From an uncultured delta proteobacterium (lineage in GTDB: Bacteria > Myxococcota_A > UBA9160 > JAFDET01), in assembly GCA_947260035.1 (NCBI GenBank), contig CAMYOO010000005.1:1-36531 (forward strand): 36,531 bases of DNA. The letters are read 5' to 3'. This document shows positions 1 to 14,000 of the stretch, in pieces. How positions within the stretch are numbered: position 1 is the first letter of the stretch; each line of letters opens with the position of its first letter. A program made the translations under genes and the position numbers. A model generated the notes under the pieces. It was given only the letters and a program-made list of their open reading frames with translations. It was not told the DNA's origin and searched no databases.

Positions 1-1299
1 CGGGTGTCGGCCTTGACGTTGCCACGCGGGTCCAGGTCGACGCCCAGGCCCTCCACCAGGCCGGGATGCACGGGGTGGACGAATCCCATGGCCAGAAGCA
101 CCAGGTCCGCAGGGATTTCGAACTCGCTCCCCGGCACCTCGCGCATGCTGCCCATCAACGGCCGCTCCAGCCGGTCACGTTCGAACTCCACCTCGACTCC
201 GCAGAGCCGCTGCACCCGGCCGCCTTTGCCCTCCAGGCGCTTGGTCATCAGCGCGTAGCGGCGCTCGCCGCCCTCCTGATGGGAGCTCGAGACGTTGAAG
301 TAGTACTTCTTCGAGAGCGGCCAGGGCTCGGAGGCGTGGCGGCCCTCCGGCGGCCGCGGCAGCAGCTCCAGCGAGGTCACTGAGGCGGCGCCCTGGCGGT
401 GCGAAGTCCCGATGCAGTCGGATCCCGTGTCGCCCCCGCCCAGGATCACCACGTGACGGCCCTCGGCCAGGATGTCCTCAGCCGGATCCAGGCTGTCGCC
501 GGCGTTGCGGCGGTTCTGCTGGGTCAGGAAGTCCATGGCGAAATAGACCCCGGACAGCTCCCGGCCCGGGACCGGCAGGTCGCGGGGCGCCTCGCTGCCC
601 AGGCACAGCAGCACGGCGTCGAAGCTCTGGCGCAGGTCGGCCACGGACAGGTCGCTGCCTACGTTCACACCCGCCTGGAACGACACGCCCTCTTCGCGCA
701 TCTGCTCCAGCCGCCGATCGATGGCGATCTTCTCCATCTTGAAGTCGGGAATCCCGTAGCGCAGCAGGCCACCGATGCGGTCGCTCTTCTCGAAGAGCGT
801 CACGGTGTGGCCGGCGCGGGTGAGCTGCTGGGCGGCGGACAAGCCGGCCGGCCCGGAGCCCACCACGGCCACGGAGCGGCCGCTGCGCCGCTCGGGCCGG
901 ATCGGGCGGATCCAGCCCTCCTCCCAGCCGCGGCGCACGATCTCCCACTCCACCTGCTTGATGGTCACCGGGTCCTGGTTGATGCCCAGAACGCACGCCT
1001 GCTCGCAGGGCGCGGGACAGACCATCCCGGTGAACTCCGGGAAGTTGTTCGTGGAGTGCAGCCGCGCGAGGGCGTCCTCCCACTTGTCGCGGAACACCAG
1101 GTCGTTGAAGTCGGGGATGATGTTGCCCAGCGGGCATCCGTCGTTGCAGAACGGGATCCCGCAGTCCATGCAGCGAGACGCCTGCTCCCGAGACATCTCC
1201 GGCGGAAAGTCGTCCTGGACCTGCTGCCAGTCGGCGAGACGTTCGTCCACCTTCCGGTAGTGCGTCGCTTCACGCCCGTGCTTGAGGAAGCCTCGAGCA

Positions 1300-1307
<8 letters not shown>
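1..1307 (-). CDS. gltD: Glutamate synthase (NADPH) small subunit, 3' end cut by window
   Basis: This is the beta subunit of glutamate synthase, which takes electrons from NADPH through FAD and passes them to the large subunit so that 2-oxoglutarate and glutamine give two glutamates. About 435 codons are present; the family is usually 470-490 residues, so the C-terminus lies beyond the window start. The ATG at 1307 gives [19 protein letters not shown]. An N-terminal Fe-S domain shows Cys 46, 49, 54 and 58, followed by Cys 97, 101 and 105 in [10 protein letters not shown] dinucleotide motif, [12 protein letters not shown], comes next, and a second one, [13 protein letters not shown], lies further on. 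The start overlaps the gltB stop by eight bases (ATGGGTGA), so the two subunits are probably translationally coupled. The reading frame stays open to the edge with no sign of damage. Confidence 0.96.
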
Positions 1308-5858
<4,551 letters not shown>

Positions 5859-5862
<4 letters not shown>

Positions 5863-6407
5863 CCGTTCCCCTCCGCCCGCCGCAAGCGCGGGCTCTGCTG
5901 TCGTCGCGATCGTCGCTGGGCGTTCAGCGCCTCGGGCTCCAGACCGACCCGGGTGCGCTCCGTGTGGGTGGACAGCACGACCATGGTCTCGGTGCGCGTC
6001 ACGCCGTCGATGGAGCGCATGCGATCGATGAGCCGTTCGAGGCTTCCCGTGTTCTCCGTCTTCACCTTGAGCAGGAGCGTGTGGTCACCGGTGACGTGAT
6101 GGCAGTCGAGCACGTCGGCGATGGGGCCGATCTCAAGCTCGAAGGCGCTGATGGCCTGGGGGTGATTGATCGACACCCCGATGAAGGCGGACACGTCCTT
6201 GCCCAGGCGATGGGCATCCACCTGCGCCGCGTAGCCCGTGATGACGCCGGCCTGCTCCAGCTTGTGGATCCGCTCCATCACCGAGGAGGCCGTGAGCCCC
6301 ACCTTCTCCCCGATTGCGGCCAGGGGCTTCTTGCAGTTCTCCTGCAAGAGATCGAGGATGCGCAGGTCGATGGCATCCGGATGATGCTCAGAAGGATCGA
6401 ATTTCAT
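5859..6407 (-). CDS. Lrp/AsnC family transcriptional regulator
   Basis: This is a feast/famine (Lrp/AsnC) DNA-binding regulator of 182 residues. An N-terminal winged helix-turn-helix spans about residues 15-65, with ILDLLQEN, a recognition helix around [15 protein letters not shown], and GVITGYAA. The RAM (ACT-like) ligand-binding and oligomerisation domain covers about 70-150 and includes [13 protein letters not shown]. The last 20 residues form a basic Arg-rich tail not usual in the family. The gene is transcribed with gltBD and its stop overlaps the gltB ATG, so it probably controls this operon in response to an amino acid such as leucine, glutamate or glutamine; the ligand is a guess. Its N-terminal region resembles [19 protein letters not shown]-type Lrp proteins, with the ATG at 6407 as the natural start. 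Confidence 0.93.
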
Positions 6408-6432
6408 GGGGCAATTCTCTTTTTGAGCCGAA

Positions 6433-6462
6433 TGAATACGCGATAGGTGCGCGTTTCGTCAA
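6433..6462 (-). promoter_or_regulatory. Predicted sigma70-type promoter for lrp-gltB-gltD
   Basis: Read on the minus strand, TTGACG (6462-6457) is followed after 18 bases by TATTCA (6438-6433), about 25 bases before the lrp ATG at 6407. The surrounding 129-base gap is clearly more AT-rich than the genes on either side. TTTCG occurs twice as a direct repeat and once inverted (CGAAA) at about 6453-6485, close to the -35, which could be an operator for autoregulation. This is pattern matching only. Confidence 0.5.
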
Positions 6463-6536
6463 GAGAACTTTCGAATCCGCCCGAAACACCCCGGTTTTGT
6501 GAGCATTTCTTGGATGCCCCGAGGGGAATGCCCTCC

Positions 6537-7286
6537 TCAGCCCAGCATGGCCCGCATCCGGTCGGGCCGGTTGGTGAACAGGCCGTCCACGCCCCAGTCC
6601 AGGAGCTGGCGCATGCGCTCCGGCGCATCCACCGTGAACGGGTAGACGGCGAGCCCGGCCGCGTGGATCTCGTCCACCAGCTCGCGGGTCACCAGGGGCG
6701 CCTCCGGATTGACCGCCTCGGCGCCCACCGCCCGAGCGCGCGAGAGGATGTCGATCGGGTAGCGCCGCGAGATCAGCAGCGCGATGCGCGCCTCCGGCGC
6801 GTTCGCCCGCAGCCGCCCCAACACGGGATCGTAGAACGACGAGAAGAGCGTCCCGTCCAGCAGGCCGCGTTCAGAGACTGCGTCGATGGCCAACGGCTCC
6901 AGACCTGCGTACTCGGCATCGACTCCGCGCTTGATCTCCAGGTTGAAGGGAATCGCCGACCCGAAGCGGTCCAGGACCTCGTCCAGGGTGGGAACGCGCT
7001 GCCCATCGCCGGCGTTCAGGGCGCGCACCTCGGAAAGGCTGGCGCCGGCGATCTCGCCCTCTCCCCCCAGCCCCTCGAGCTCGGCGTCGTGGGTCACGAC
7101 CAGCGCGCCGTCACGGGTGCGGTGCAGGTCGATCTCGATCATGTCCGCGCGCTGCTCGATCGCCAGTGCATAGGCGGACGGGGTGTTCTCGGGGCGGTAG
7201 GCGGATGAGCCTCGGTGGGCGATTACGAGGGGCTTCGAGTTCGAGGAGGCGGCGGGGTGGGCGGTGTCGGGGGGCTTCGGGTTCAC
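6537..7286 (-). CDS. Glycerophosphodiester phosphodiesterase, cytoplasmic type
   Basis: This enzyme hydrolyses glycerophosphodiesters (deacylated phospholipids) to glycerol 3-phosphate and an alcohol. At 249 residues it matches the short UgpQ-like form. Catalytic and metal ligands of the GDPD TIM barrel are visible: His24-Arg25 in IAHRGSSAYRPENT, Glu33, Glu51 and Asp53 in IEIDLHRT, His55, His66 in VVTHD, and the Glu of FNLEIK. There is no signal peptide, so it should act in the cytoplasm. The GTG at 7286 has AAGGA seven bases upstream. It lies 156 bases downstream of glpK on the same strand; together they feed glycerol backbones into the glycerol 3-phosphate pool. The first 18 residues are low-complexity and precede the conserved fold. 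Confidence 0.92.
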   Translation of the reverse strand: MNPKPPDTAHPAASSNSKPLVIAHRGSSAYRPENTPSAYALAIEQRADMIEIDLHRTRDGALVVTHDAELEGLGGEGEIAGASLSEVRALNAGDGQRVPTLDEVLDRFGSAIPFNLEIKRGVDAEYAGLEPLAIDAVSERGLLDGTLFSSFYDPVLGRLRANAPEARIALLISRRYPIDILSRARAVGAEAVNPEAPLVTRELVDEIHAAGLAVYPFTVDAPERMRQLLDWGVDGLFTNRPDRMRAMLG

Positions 7287-7310
7287 GTTTCGATCCTTAG
7301 CAGGACAATG

Positions 7311-7350
7311 CCCTTCGCTCGCCTTCGGCTCACTGCGCGCCCTCGAAGGG
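7311..7350. repeat. Inverted repeat between glpK and the phosphodiesterase gene
   Basis: CCCTTCG at 7311-7317 is matched by CGAAGGG at 7344-7350, with a 26-base loop that contains a smaller GCC/GGC hairpin (GCCTTCGGC). It sits in the 156-base gap after the glpK stop. No T-run follows on the minus strand, so it is not a classic intrinsic terminator. It could be an mRNA stability hairpin or a dispersed intergenic repeat. Confidence 0.4.
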
Positions 7351-7442
7351 GGCCCGGAACAAGCGCAATGTCCGTCGACTCGGGCTTGCAGGCCATAGGC
7401 GCGGCGGCTTCTCCTAGTCCGGTGGGGCCACGGTGTGCTGGG

Positions 7443-8930
7443 CTACGCCTCCCAGGCGAGGGCTCTCTCTACGGCGCGCTTCCAGCCGGCGTAGAGGTTG
7501 TCGCGTTTCGCGGCGTCCATGGTCGGCTCGAAGAGGTGTCCGCCCTCCGTGGTGGACTGGATGGCGGCGCGGTTGGGCCAGACGCCGGTGGCCAGGCCGG
7601 CCAGGGCGGCGGAGCCGAAGGCGGTCAGCTCCAGCAGCGGCGGCCGGCGCACGGGCACACCCAGCACGTCGGCCTGGAACTGCATCAGGAAGTCGTTCTC
7701 GCACGCTCCGCCGTCGACGCGCAGCGCATCCAGGGTCAGGCCCGAGTCCTGGCGCAGGCACTCGACCACGTCGCGGGTCTGGTAGGCGATGGATTCCAGC
7801 GTCGCGCGGATCACGTGCTCGCGGGTGGTTCCCCGGGTCAGGCCCACCAGGGCGCCGCGGGCGCGCTCGTCCCAGTAGGGCGCCCCCAGCCCCACGAAGG
7901 CCGGCACCAGGTACACCCCGCCCGTGTCCTCCACAGCACGTGCCGCGGCGTCGGACTCGGACGCGTGCGCCACCAGGCCGAGGCCATCGCGCAGCCACTG
8001 CACCGCGGCGCCGGCCACGAAGATGCTTCCCTCCAGCGCGTACTCGACCTTCCCGTCGATGCCCCACGCCAGCGTGGTGAGCAGCCCGGTGTCGCTAGCA
8101 ATCGCCTCCTCGCCGGTATTCATGAGCAGGAAGCAGCCGGTGCCGTAGGTGTTCTTGGCGCTTCCCGGCTGGTGACAGCCCTGGCCGAACAAGGCGGCCT
8201 GCTGGTCCCCGGCGATGCCCGCCACGGGGATTGCCGCGCCCAGCCACTGCGGATCGGCCTCGCCGAACACCCCGCTCGAGTCGCGCACCTCGGGCAGCAT
8301 GGCCCGCGGAATGCGCAGCTCCGCCAACAGGGTGTCGTCCCAATCTCGCTCGTGGATGTTGTAGAGAAGCGTGCGCGAGGCGTTGGAGTACTCGGTGGCG
8401 TGCACGCGCCCACGGCTGAGCTTCCACAAGAGCCAGGTATCGACGGTGCCGAAGCACAGCTCACCCCGCTCGGCACGGGCCTGGGCTCCGTCCACCGCAT
8501 CCAGGATGAAACGGACCTTGGTTCCCGAGAAGTAGGCGTCGATCACGAGCCCGGTGCGGCGCCGCACCTCTTCTTCGAGCCCGCGAGAGCGCAACCCTTC
8601 GCAGATCGGCGCGGTCTGGCGCGACTGCCAGACGATGGCCGGATGAATCGGCTCACCGCTGCTGCGGTCCCAGACCAGTGCGGTCTCGCGCTGGTTGGTG
8701 ATGCCGATTGCCGCAACCTCCGAGGCGGCCATCCCGGCGCGCTCGAGGGCGCCGCGCGCGGCGCGCAGCTGCGAATCCCAGATTTCCAACGGATCGTGCT
8801 CGACCCAGCCCGGCTTGGGGAAGTGCTGGGTGAACTCGTGCTGGTCCACCCCCAGCGCCGCTCCGCTCTCGTCGAAGACAAGGGCGCGGGAAGAGGTGGT
8901 CCCCTGATCCAGCGCGAGCACACAGGCCAT
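7443..8930 (-). CDS. glpK: Glycerol kinase
   Basis: Glycerol kinase phosphorylates glycerol with ATP to sn-glycerol 3-phosphate, which also traps glycerol in the cell. The 495-residue length is typical. The FGGY-family phosphate-binding start [15 protein letters not shown] is at residues 6-20. Glycerol-contacting positions of the E. coli enzyme appear as [12 protein letters not shown] (Arg and Glu), [13 protein letters not shown] (Tyr) and [11 protein letters not shown] (catalytic Asp region). The C-terminal FGGY signature region appears as [19 protein letters not shown]. It starts at ATG 8930, four bases after the ftsY stop, so it is probably cotranscribed with ftsY, an odd pairing. No glycerol facilitator or GlpD is visible in the window. 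Confidence 0.97.
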   Translation of the reverse strand: MACVLALDQGTTSSRALVFDESGAALGVDQHEFTQHFPKPGWVEHDPLEIWDSQLRAARGALERAGMAASEVAAIGITNQRETALVWDRSSGEPIHPAIVWQSRQTAPICEGLRSRGLEEEVRRRTGLVIDAYFSGTKVRFILDAVDGAQARAERGELCFGTVDTWLLWKLSRGRVHATEYSNASRTLLYNIHERDWDDTLLAELRIPRAMLPEVRDSSGVFGEADPQWLGAAIPVAGIAGDQQAALFGQGCHQPGSAKNTYGTGCFLLMNTGEEAIASDTGLLTTLAWGIDGKVEYALEGSIFVAGAAVQWLRDGLGLVAHASESDAAARAVEDTGGVYLVPAFVGLGAPYWDERARGALVGLTRGTTREHVIRATLESIAYQTRDVVECLRQDSGLTLDALRVDGGACENDFLMQFQADVLGVPVRRPPLLELTAFGSAALAGLATGVWPNRAAIQSTTEGGHLFEPTMDAAKRDNLYAGWKRAVERALAWEA

Positions 8931-8934
8931 GGAT

Positions 8935-10143
8935 CTACTCCGTTTCGAAGAGCGCCTCGACGAACTCGTTGGCGGAGAACTCGCGCAGGTCGTCGAGGCC
9001 CTCGCCCACGCCCACGTAGCGGACCGGGATTCCGAACTCGTCGGCCAGGCCCACGATCACGCCGCCCTTGGCGCTGCCGTCCAGCTTGGTCAGGGCCAGG
9101 CCCGTGACCTGGGCCGCCTCGGTGAAGAGCCGCGCCTGACTGATGGCGTTCTGGCCGGTGTTGGAGTCCAGCACCAGCAGCGTCTCGTGGGGCGCGCCTT
9201 CCACCTCGCGCCCGATGACCCGCGCAATCTTGGTCAGCTCCTCCATGAGCGGCTTCTGCGTCTGGAGCCGCCCCGCAGTGTCGATGATCGCCACGTCGGC
9301 GTTGCGCGCGACCGCCGCCTTGAGGGTGTCGAAGGCCACTGCGGCGGGATCGCCCCCGGCCTGCCCCGAGACCACCTCGCAGCCCACGCGCTCGCCCCAG
9401 ACCTGGAGCTGCTCGATGGCCGCGGCGCGGAACGTATCGCCGGCACCCAGAACCACCTTGCGCCCGGCACGCACGTAGCGGGCGGCGAGCTTGCCGATGG
9501 TCGTGGTCTTGCCCGACCCGTTCACACCCAGCACCAGGATCACGTGAGGCGGCCCCGCCAGCGGCGGCTCGGCGCTCTCCACCCGCGTCAGTTTGGTGCG
9601 GATCGCGTCGCAGAGCGCCGCCTGCACCGCGGCGACGTCGCCGCCGGTCGCCTTGGAGCGCACGCTCTGCAGCAGATCGTCCGCGGTGCGGACGCCCAGG
9701 TCGGCGGAGAACAGCAGGGCCTCGAGCTCGGCCAGGGCATCGGCGTCCAGGGAGCGGCCACCGAGCAGCCCGCCCACGCGTCCGACCAGGGCCTCCCGGG
9801 TCCGGGTCAGCCGATCGCGCAGCCGCACCGGACGCGGAGGCTCCGGCTCCGGCTCTGGCTCTGGCTCCGCGATCGGCGCGGGCGCTTCAGCGACGACGAC
9901 GGGTTCGGGTTCCGGCGGGGGCTCGATCTGCGGCTCGGGCTGCGCTGCGACGGCCGGCTCGGACGCGGTCTCGGCAACGGGAGCGGGCGGCGGCTCGAGC
10001 TCGAGCGGCGCGGCATCGCGGCGAGTGAAGAGCCGCGCCAGCACCACGGCCACCAGCGGCGGCGCCAGGGCGAGCGTCAACACCGCCACGGCGGGATTGG
10101 CCGTCACCCAGGCGGCCAGTGAACCGAGCAGGCTGGAACCCAT
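8935..10143 (-). CDS. ftsY: Signal recognition particle receptor FtsY
   Basis: FtsY is the SRP receptor GTPase; with SRP it delivers ribosomes making membrane proteins to the translocon. The 402 residues split into an N-terminal part and an NG domain. Residues 17-37 are a hydrophobic stretch that could be a true membrane anchor. Residues 45-110 are an acidic/proline A-domain rich in Glu-Pro repeats. The NG GTPase has [13 protein letters not shown] near residue 200, [20 protein letters not shown] near 285 and [10 protein letters not shown] near 350. The FtsY-specific end [11 protein letters not shown] is present. Upstream lie the PEP-CTERM-like gene and then smc; smc-ftsY neighbourhood is known in many bacteria. 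No strong ribosome-binding site is seen before the ATG at 10143. Confidence 0.97.
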   Translation of the reverse strand: MGSSLLGSLAAWVTANPAVAVLTLALAPPLVAVVLARLFTRRDAAPLELEPPPAPVAETASEPAVAAQPEPQIEPPPEPEPVVVAEAPAPIAEPEPEPEPEPPRPVRLRDRLTRTREALVGRVGGLLGGRSLDADALAELEALLFSADLGVRTADDLLQSVRSKATGGDVAAVQAALCDAIRTKLTRVESAEPPLAGPPHVILVLGVNGSGKTTTIGKLAARYVRAGRKVVLGAGDTFRAAAIEQLQVWGERVGCEVVSGQAGGDPAAVAFDTLKAAVARNADVAIIDTAGRLQTQKPLMEELTKIARVIGREVEGAPHETLLVLDSNTGQNAISQARLFTEAAQVTGLALTKLDGSAKGGVIVGLADEFGIPVRYVGVGEGLDDLREFSANEFVEALFETE

Positions 10144-10162
10144 AAGGGCTGGGAGGGTAACC

Positions 10163-10267
10163 CGGCCTGGCAGCTACGCGACTACCGGTCCGAGGGGCGG
10201 CCTGGGAGCTGCCCGACTACCGGTCCGAGGGGCGGCCTGGGAGCTGCCCGACTACCGGTCCGAGGGG
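10163..10267. repeat. Three tandem copies of a 35-bp repeat over a gene 3' end
   Basis: Three head-to-tail units occupy 10163-10197, 10198-10232 and 10233-10267. The second and third are identical; the first differs at a few positions (GGCAGCTACGCG against GGGAGCTGCCCG). Each contains CTACCGGTCCGAGGGG. The unit nearest the upstream gene (10233-10267) encodes its last residues Pro-Ser-Asp-Arg and the stop TAG, so the array is a duplication of a gene terminus plus trailing bases. The remaining copies fill most of the gap before ftsY. The unit length is not a multiple of three. Confidence 0.95.
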
Positions 10268-10983
10268 CGCGCGCCCATCACGGCCAGGCCCAGCAGTCCG
10301 ACGCCCAACAGCAGCAGGATGGCCGGCTCGGGAACGGGCGTCGGCTCGCCTTGCGGAACCACCCGGTCCGGCGGCTCGCCGGGCGGGGCCAACGGATCGT
10401 CGCTCTTGGTGAGTTCCGGGTCGAAGCCGGGCTCGCCGTTGGGGAGGGCTCCAGCCGGCGCGGCCCAGCCCGGCCAGCCGGGCAGCGAAGGCCCGCGCGG
10501 CCCGGACAGGATCGGCAACGGGCTGGAGTTCGAAGGAACCAGAGGCGGCAGGTAGCCCGCGGTCTCGAAGAGCAGGATGTCGCCGCCGGCCGCCCGAGGC
10601 TGCATCGTGAACGGGATCCGCAGCGGGCGGCGCAGGTCGAAGGGCTCGAGCCGGATGCCCTGCTCGATCAGCTCGAGGATCGGACCCATGGAGAAGTCGA
10701 AGCGCCATTGGCGGAGCACGCGGGGGCGCGCGGTGCGAATCGGACGCTGCTGCTGGCGGATGCCCGGCGCGCCCTTGCGCACCAGCTGCACCAGGTCCGG
10801 CGCGAAGACCGCCGCAGCGACCAGCGAGGCCAGCAGCGCGATCAGGATCGCACGCCGCCGCCGCCGCTGCTTGCGGTCGGAGCTGCGCCGCCGGCGTCCG
10901 GGCAGATTCGGGGTTTCGGAGTTCGGGTCCGCCAATTGACCCCCCGAGGGAGACCCACCTTTCCAGGCGGGGCTTTCCCTCAC
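10252..10983 (-). CDS. PEP-CTERM-like membrane/exported protein of unknown function
   Basis: This 243-residue protein has no function I recognise. A polar Arg-rich segment, RRRRSSDRKQRRRRR at about 30-44, precedes a hydrophobic helix at 45-62 (signal anchor or uncleaved signal). A Pro/Gly-rich middle region follows. The end shows PTPVPEPAILLLLG, then GVGLLGLAVMGARPSDR: the VPEP, hydrophobic helix and short basic tail layout of PEP-CTERM sorting signals recognised by exosortase. The tail is less basic than usual. The start is a GTG at 10983 with an in-frame TGA three codons upstream. The gene sits between smc and ftsY. Its final four codons come from the 35-bp tandem repeat. The VPEP match could be chance in a Pro-rich protein, and no exosortase is in view. 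Confidence 0.72.
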   Translation of the reverse strand: MRESPAWKGGSPSGGQLADPNSETPNLPGRRRRSSDRKQRRRRRAILIALLASLVAAAVFAPDLVQLVRKGAPGIRQQQRPIRTARPRVLRQWRFDFSMGPILELIEQGIRLEPFDLRRPLRIPFTMQPRAAGGDILLFETAGYLPPLVPSNSSPLPILSGPRGPSLPGWPGWAAPAGALPNGEPGFDPELTKSDDPLAPPGEPPDRVVPQGEPTPVPEPAILLLLGVGLLGLAVMGARPSDR

Positions 10984-11019
10984 TCGGGTTCATCGGCGGA
11001 CCCTTTGTGATGCTTAAGG

Positions 11020-11056
11020 GCGCGAAGTTGCGCGCGTATGAAGCTTCCCCCGTGGG
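11020..11056 (-). terminator. Two GC hairpins just after smc
   Basis: In the 78-base gap after the smc stop, the minus strand can form TCCCC-ACG-GGGGA (about 11044-11056) and GCGCG-CAACTT-CGCGC (11035-11020). Neither is followed by a T-run, so intrinsic termination is uncertain. They may attenuate readthrough from smc into the PEP-CTERM-like gene. Confidence 0.3.
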
Positions 11057-11061
11057 GAGGC

Positions 11062-14000
11062 CTAGTGCAGGTCGACGGCGACCAGCTTGCTGACGCCCTT
11101 CTCCTCCATCGTGACGCCGTAGAGCACGTCGGCGATCTCGATGGTGCGCTTGTTGTGGGTGATGACCAGGAACTGCGACTGCTCTGCCATCTCCCGCACG
11201 ATTTCGTTGAAGCGGCCCACGTTGGCGTCGTCCAGGGCGGCGTCCACCTCGTCCAGCAGGAAGAAGGGCGAGGGACGGACCTGGAACAGCGAGATCAGCA
11301 ATGCGATGGCCGTGAGCGTCTTCTCACCGCCCGAGAGCAGGTTCACGTTCTGGAGCCGCTTGCCCGGCGGCTGAGCCTGGATGTCCACGCCGGCCTCCAG
11401 CACGTCCTCGTCCTCGGCCATGAACAGGCTGGCCTTGCCTCCCCGGAACAGGCGCGGGTAGTTCTTCTGGAAGCGCTCGTTGACGGCATCGAAGGTCTCC
11501 CGGAAGCGCTTGCGGCTGGTCCGGTTGATGCGTGTGATGGCATCGCGCAGCGAGGCCACGGTGGTCTCCAGATCCGCCTTCTGCTCCGACAAGAAGCGGA
11601 AGCGCTCCGCCAGCTCTTCGTGCTCCTCGATGGCGCCCAGGTTCACCTCGCCCAGGGCCTCGAGCTTGCGGCGCACCTCGTCGACCCGCTCGCGGCGCTC
11701 CTCGCGGGAGAGCTGCATCACGTCCCGCGCCGCCAGCTGGGCCAGAGCGGCCTCCTCGTCCTCCTCCTCCGACGCAGCGGCGTCGGCGACGACCACGGCC
11801 TCGGGATCCGGAGGCGTCCAGGTGGCGATGTCCACGCCCCACTTGTCGCGGATCTGGTCCTCCAAGTGCTGGAGGCCCAGCTCGCGCTCGCGGAGGGCCA
11901 GCTCCGACTGCTGCAGCGCCTCGCGGGACGAGCCCTCACGCCCGCGCAGGGCACGCGCCTCGTCCTCCGCCGTGCGCACCGACTCGGCCTCGCGCTCGAA
12001 GGACGCCCGCTTCTCGGAGGTGCTGGCGCGAGCCTGCTCCTCGTCGCCCAGCCGGGCGTTCAGGGTCTGCTCGGCCTCCTCCAAGCTGCTCGCCAGATGA
12101 GCGCGCCGAGCGTGGGCCTCGCCGATCTCTCGCTCGCGGCGTTCCATCCACTCGCGGGTCTCGGCCACGCCGACCCGCGCGCGCGCGGCCAGGTCGTGCA
12201 CGCGGTCGCGCTTGGCGACCCGGCCTGCGTGCTCGACGCGACGCTGGGTGAACTCACCGTCCAGGCGCTGAACCTCGCGCCCGGCCGAGCCGATGCGCAG
12301 CCCCAGCCCGTCCAGCGCGTGCTGGCATTCGCCACGGCGCCGTCGCGCGTCCTCCAGACCGCTCACCAGGCGTTCGCGTGCCAGGCCGGAGTCATCGACG
12401 TCCGTGAGCAGGGCGGCGCGCTGGGCCACGCGATCCTCACGAGCCTCTCCCAGCGCCTTGACCCGCTCGAGGGTGCGCTCCAGGTCCTTCTCGTGGTTGG
12501 CCACCGCCAGGGCGGCGGTGTGGTGGCGGTTGCGCAGGTTCTCGACCTCGTCCGCCCCCGAGACGGCGCGCTGCTCGGCAGCGCGGGCCGCCGCGTCGGT
12601 CTGGGTCACCTCGAGATCCAGCGCGTCCAGCTCCCCCTCCAGCTCGCGTACCTCGCGCACCAGGGAGAACGCGGTGGCCCCAACGGCATCGCCGCCGCCG
12701 CGCACCACGCCGTCCGGCGAGAGCACGTCGCCGGCCGGCGTCACGAAGGTGGCGGGAATCCGGCTGCCGCCGTAGACGCGCAGCACCTCCGCCAGGTCAT
12801 CCACCAGGTTCACCGAAGCCAGCAGCGCGTGGGCCACGCCCTCGAAGCCGGGCCTCGGCCGCACCCGGGCCAGCAGCGACTCGCCCAGGGGAACGATCCC
12901 CGCGCTGGCCGGATCCGCCGGCAGCTCCACCAGGAAGGTGCCGCGCCCGGCCTCGCTGCGTCGCAGCGCCTCCAGCGCCGCCAGGACGCCCTCCGGCCGC
13001 TCCAGCACCAGGGCGTCGGCCCGTTCCGCCAGCACCGCGCCCACGGCCAGCTCCAGCTCCCGCGGCACGTCCATGGCATCGCGAACCAGGGCCCGGATAC
13101 CCAGGCCCGGGTCGCCGGCCTCCAGCAGGTGCCGCGAGGCGGCCGACAGATCCTGACGCGCATCCACCAGCTCGCGCAGCGACGCGTGGCGCGCGCGCCG
13201 CATCTCGCGGCGCTCCCGGGCGGCGTTGAGGCGTTCGCCGGCTTCGCGCTGCTCCTCCTGGGCCGCCCGCAGGGCCTCGAGCCCCTCGCGCAGACTGCCC
13301 ATGAGTCGATCGCGCTCGGCCAGCAGATTGCGCAGGCCCTCCTCCAGGACGCTCTGCTCGCCTTCGGCCCGGGCGGCCTCGCTCTGCTGCACCTCCAGGT
13401 CGTCGTCGGCGCTGCGCAGGCGCTGATCCATCTCCGCCCGGCGGTCATCCACCGACGCCACGCGGTCCTCGTCCCGGGCGATGCGGGTCAGCAGGTCCAC
13501 CAGCGCTGCGTTGGCCGTCTCGCGCTCCACCTCCAGCGTGCCCAGGGTCTCGGTGGCCCCGCGCACCTCGGCCTCCGCAGCGGAGATGGCTGCGGTCTCC
13601 TGGCTCAGGGCCCCCACGAGGCTCTGCAGCTCGGACTCGGCCGTCTCCAGCTCGCCCTGCTCGTGGCGCAGCCGCTCGGCCAGCCGCTCGCGCTCCTCGC
13701 CCTTCTGCTCCACCGACAGCGCCAGCGCCTCGCGCTCGCGCGTTTCGTAGGAGATGCGCGCCTCCAGATCCTTGATCTGGGAGCGCAGCTCGAAGAGTGC
13801 CTCGTCGCCCTGGTGCAGGATCCGCTCGCGCTCCGTGAGGGCCAGGCGGTGCTTCTCGAGCGTCAGCTCGCGCTCCGCCAGGTTCGCGCCCAGGGCCGTG
13901 ACCTCGTCGCGACGCGTGTCGACCGTCTGGCGCGCGGCGTCCATGCCGTCCACCAGCTCGCGCCGGTCATCGGCGGCCAGGGTCAGCTCGAGCACCCGCT

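Noticed and set aside
7215-9107. Plus-strand open frame of 630 codons opposite glpK, and a similar 610-codon frame at 16717-18549
   Set aside because: Neither has a domain or coding signature; each mirrors a well-supported minus-strand gene.
9838-9960. Short Glu-Pro codon repeats in ftsY as a DNA repeat element
   Set aside because: They encode the acidic/proline A-domain typical of FtsY and are imperfect at DNA level, so coding constraint explains them.
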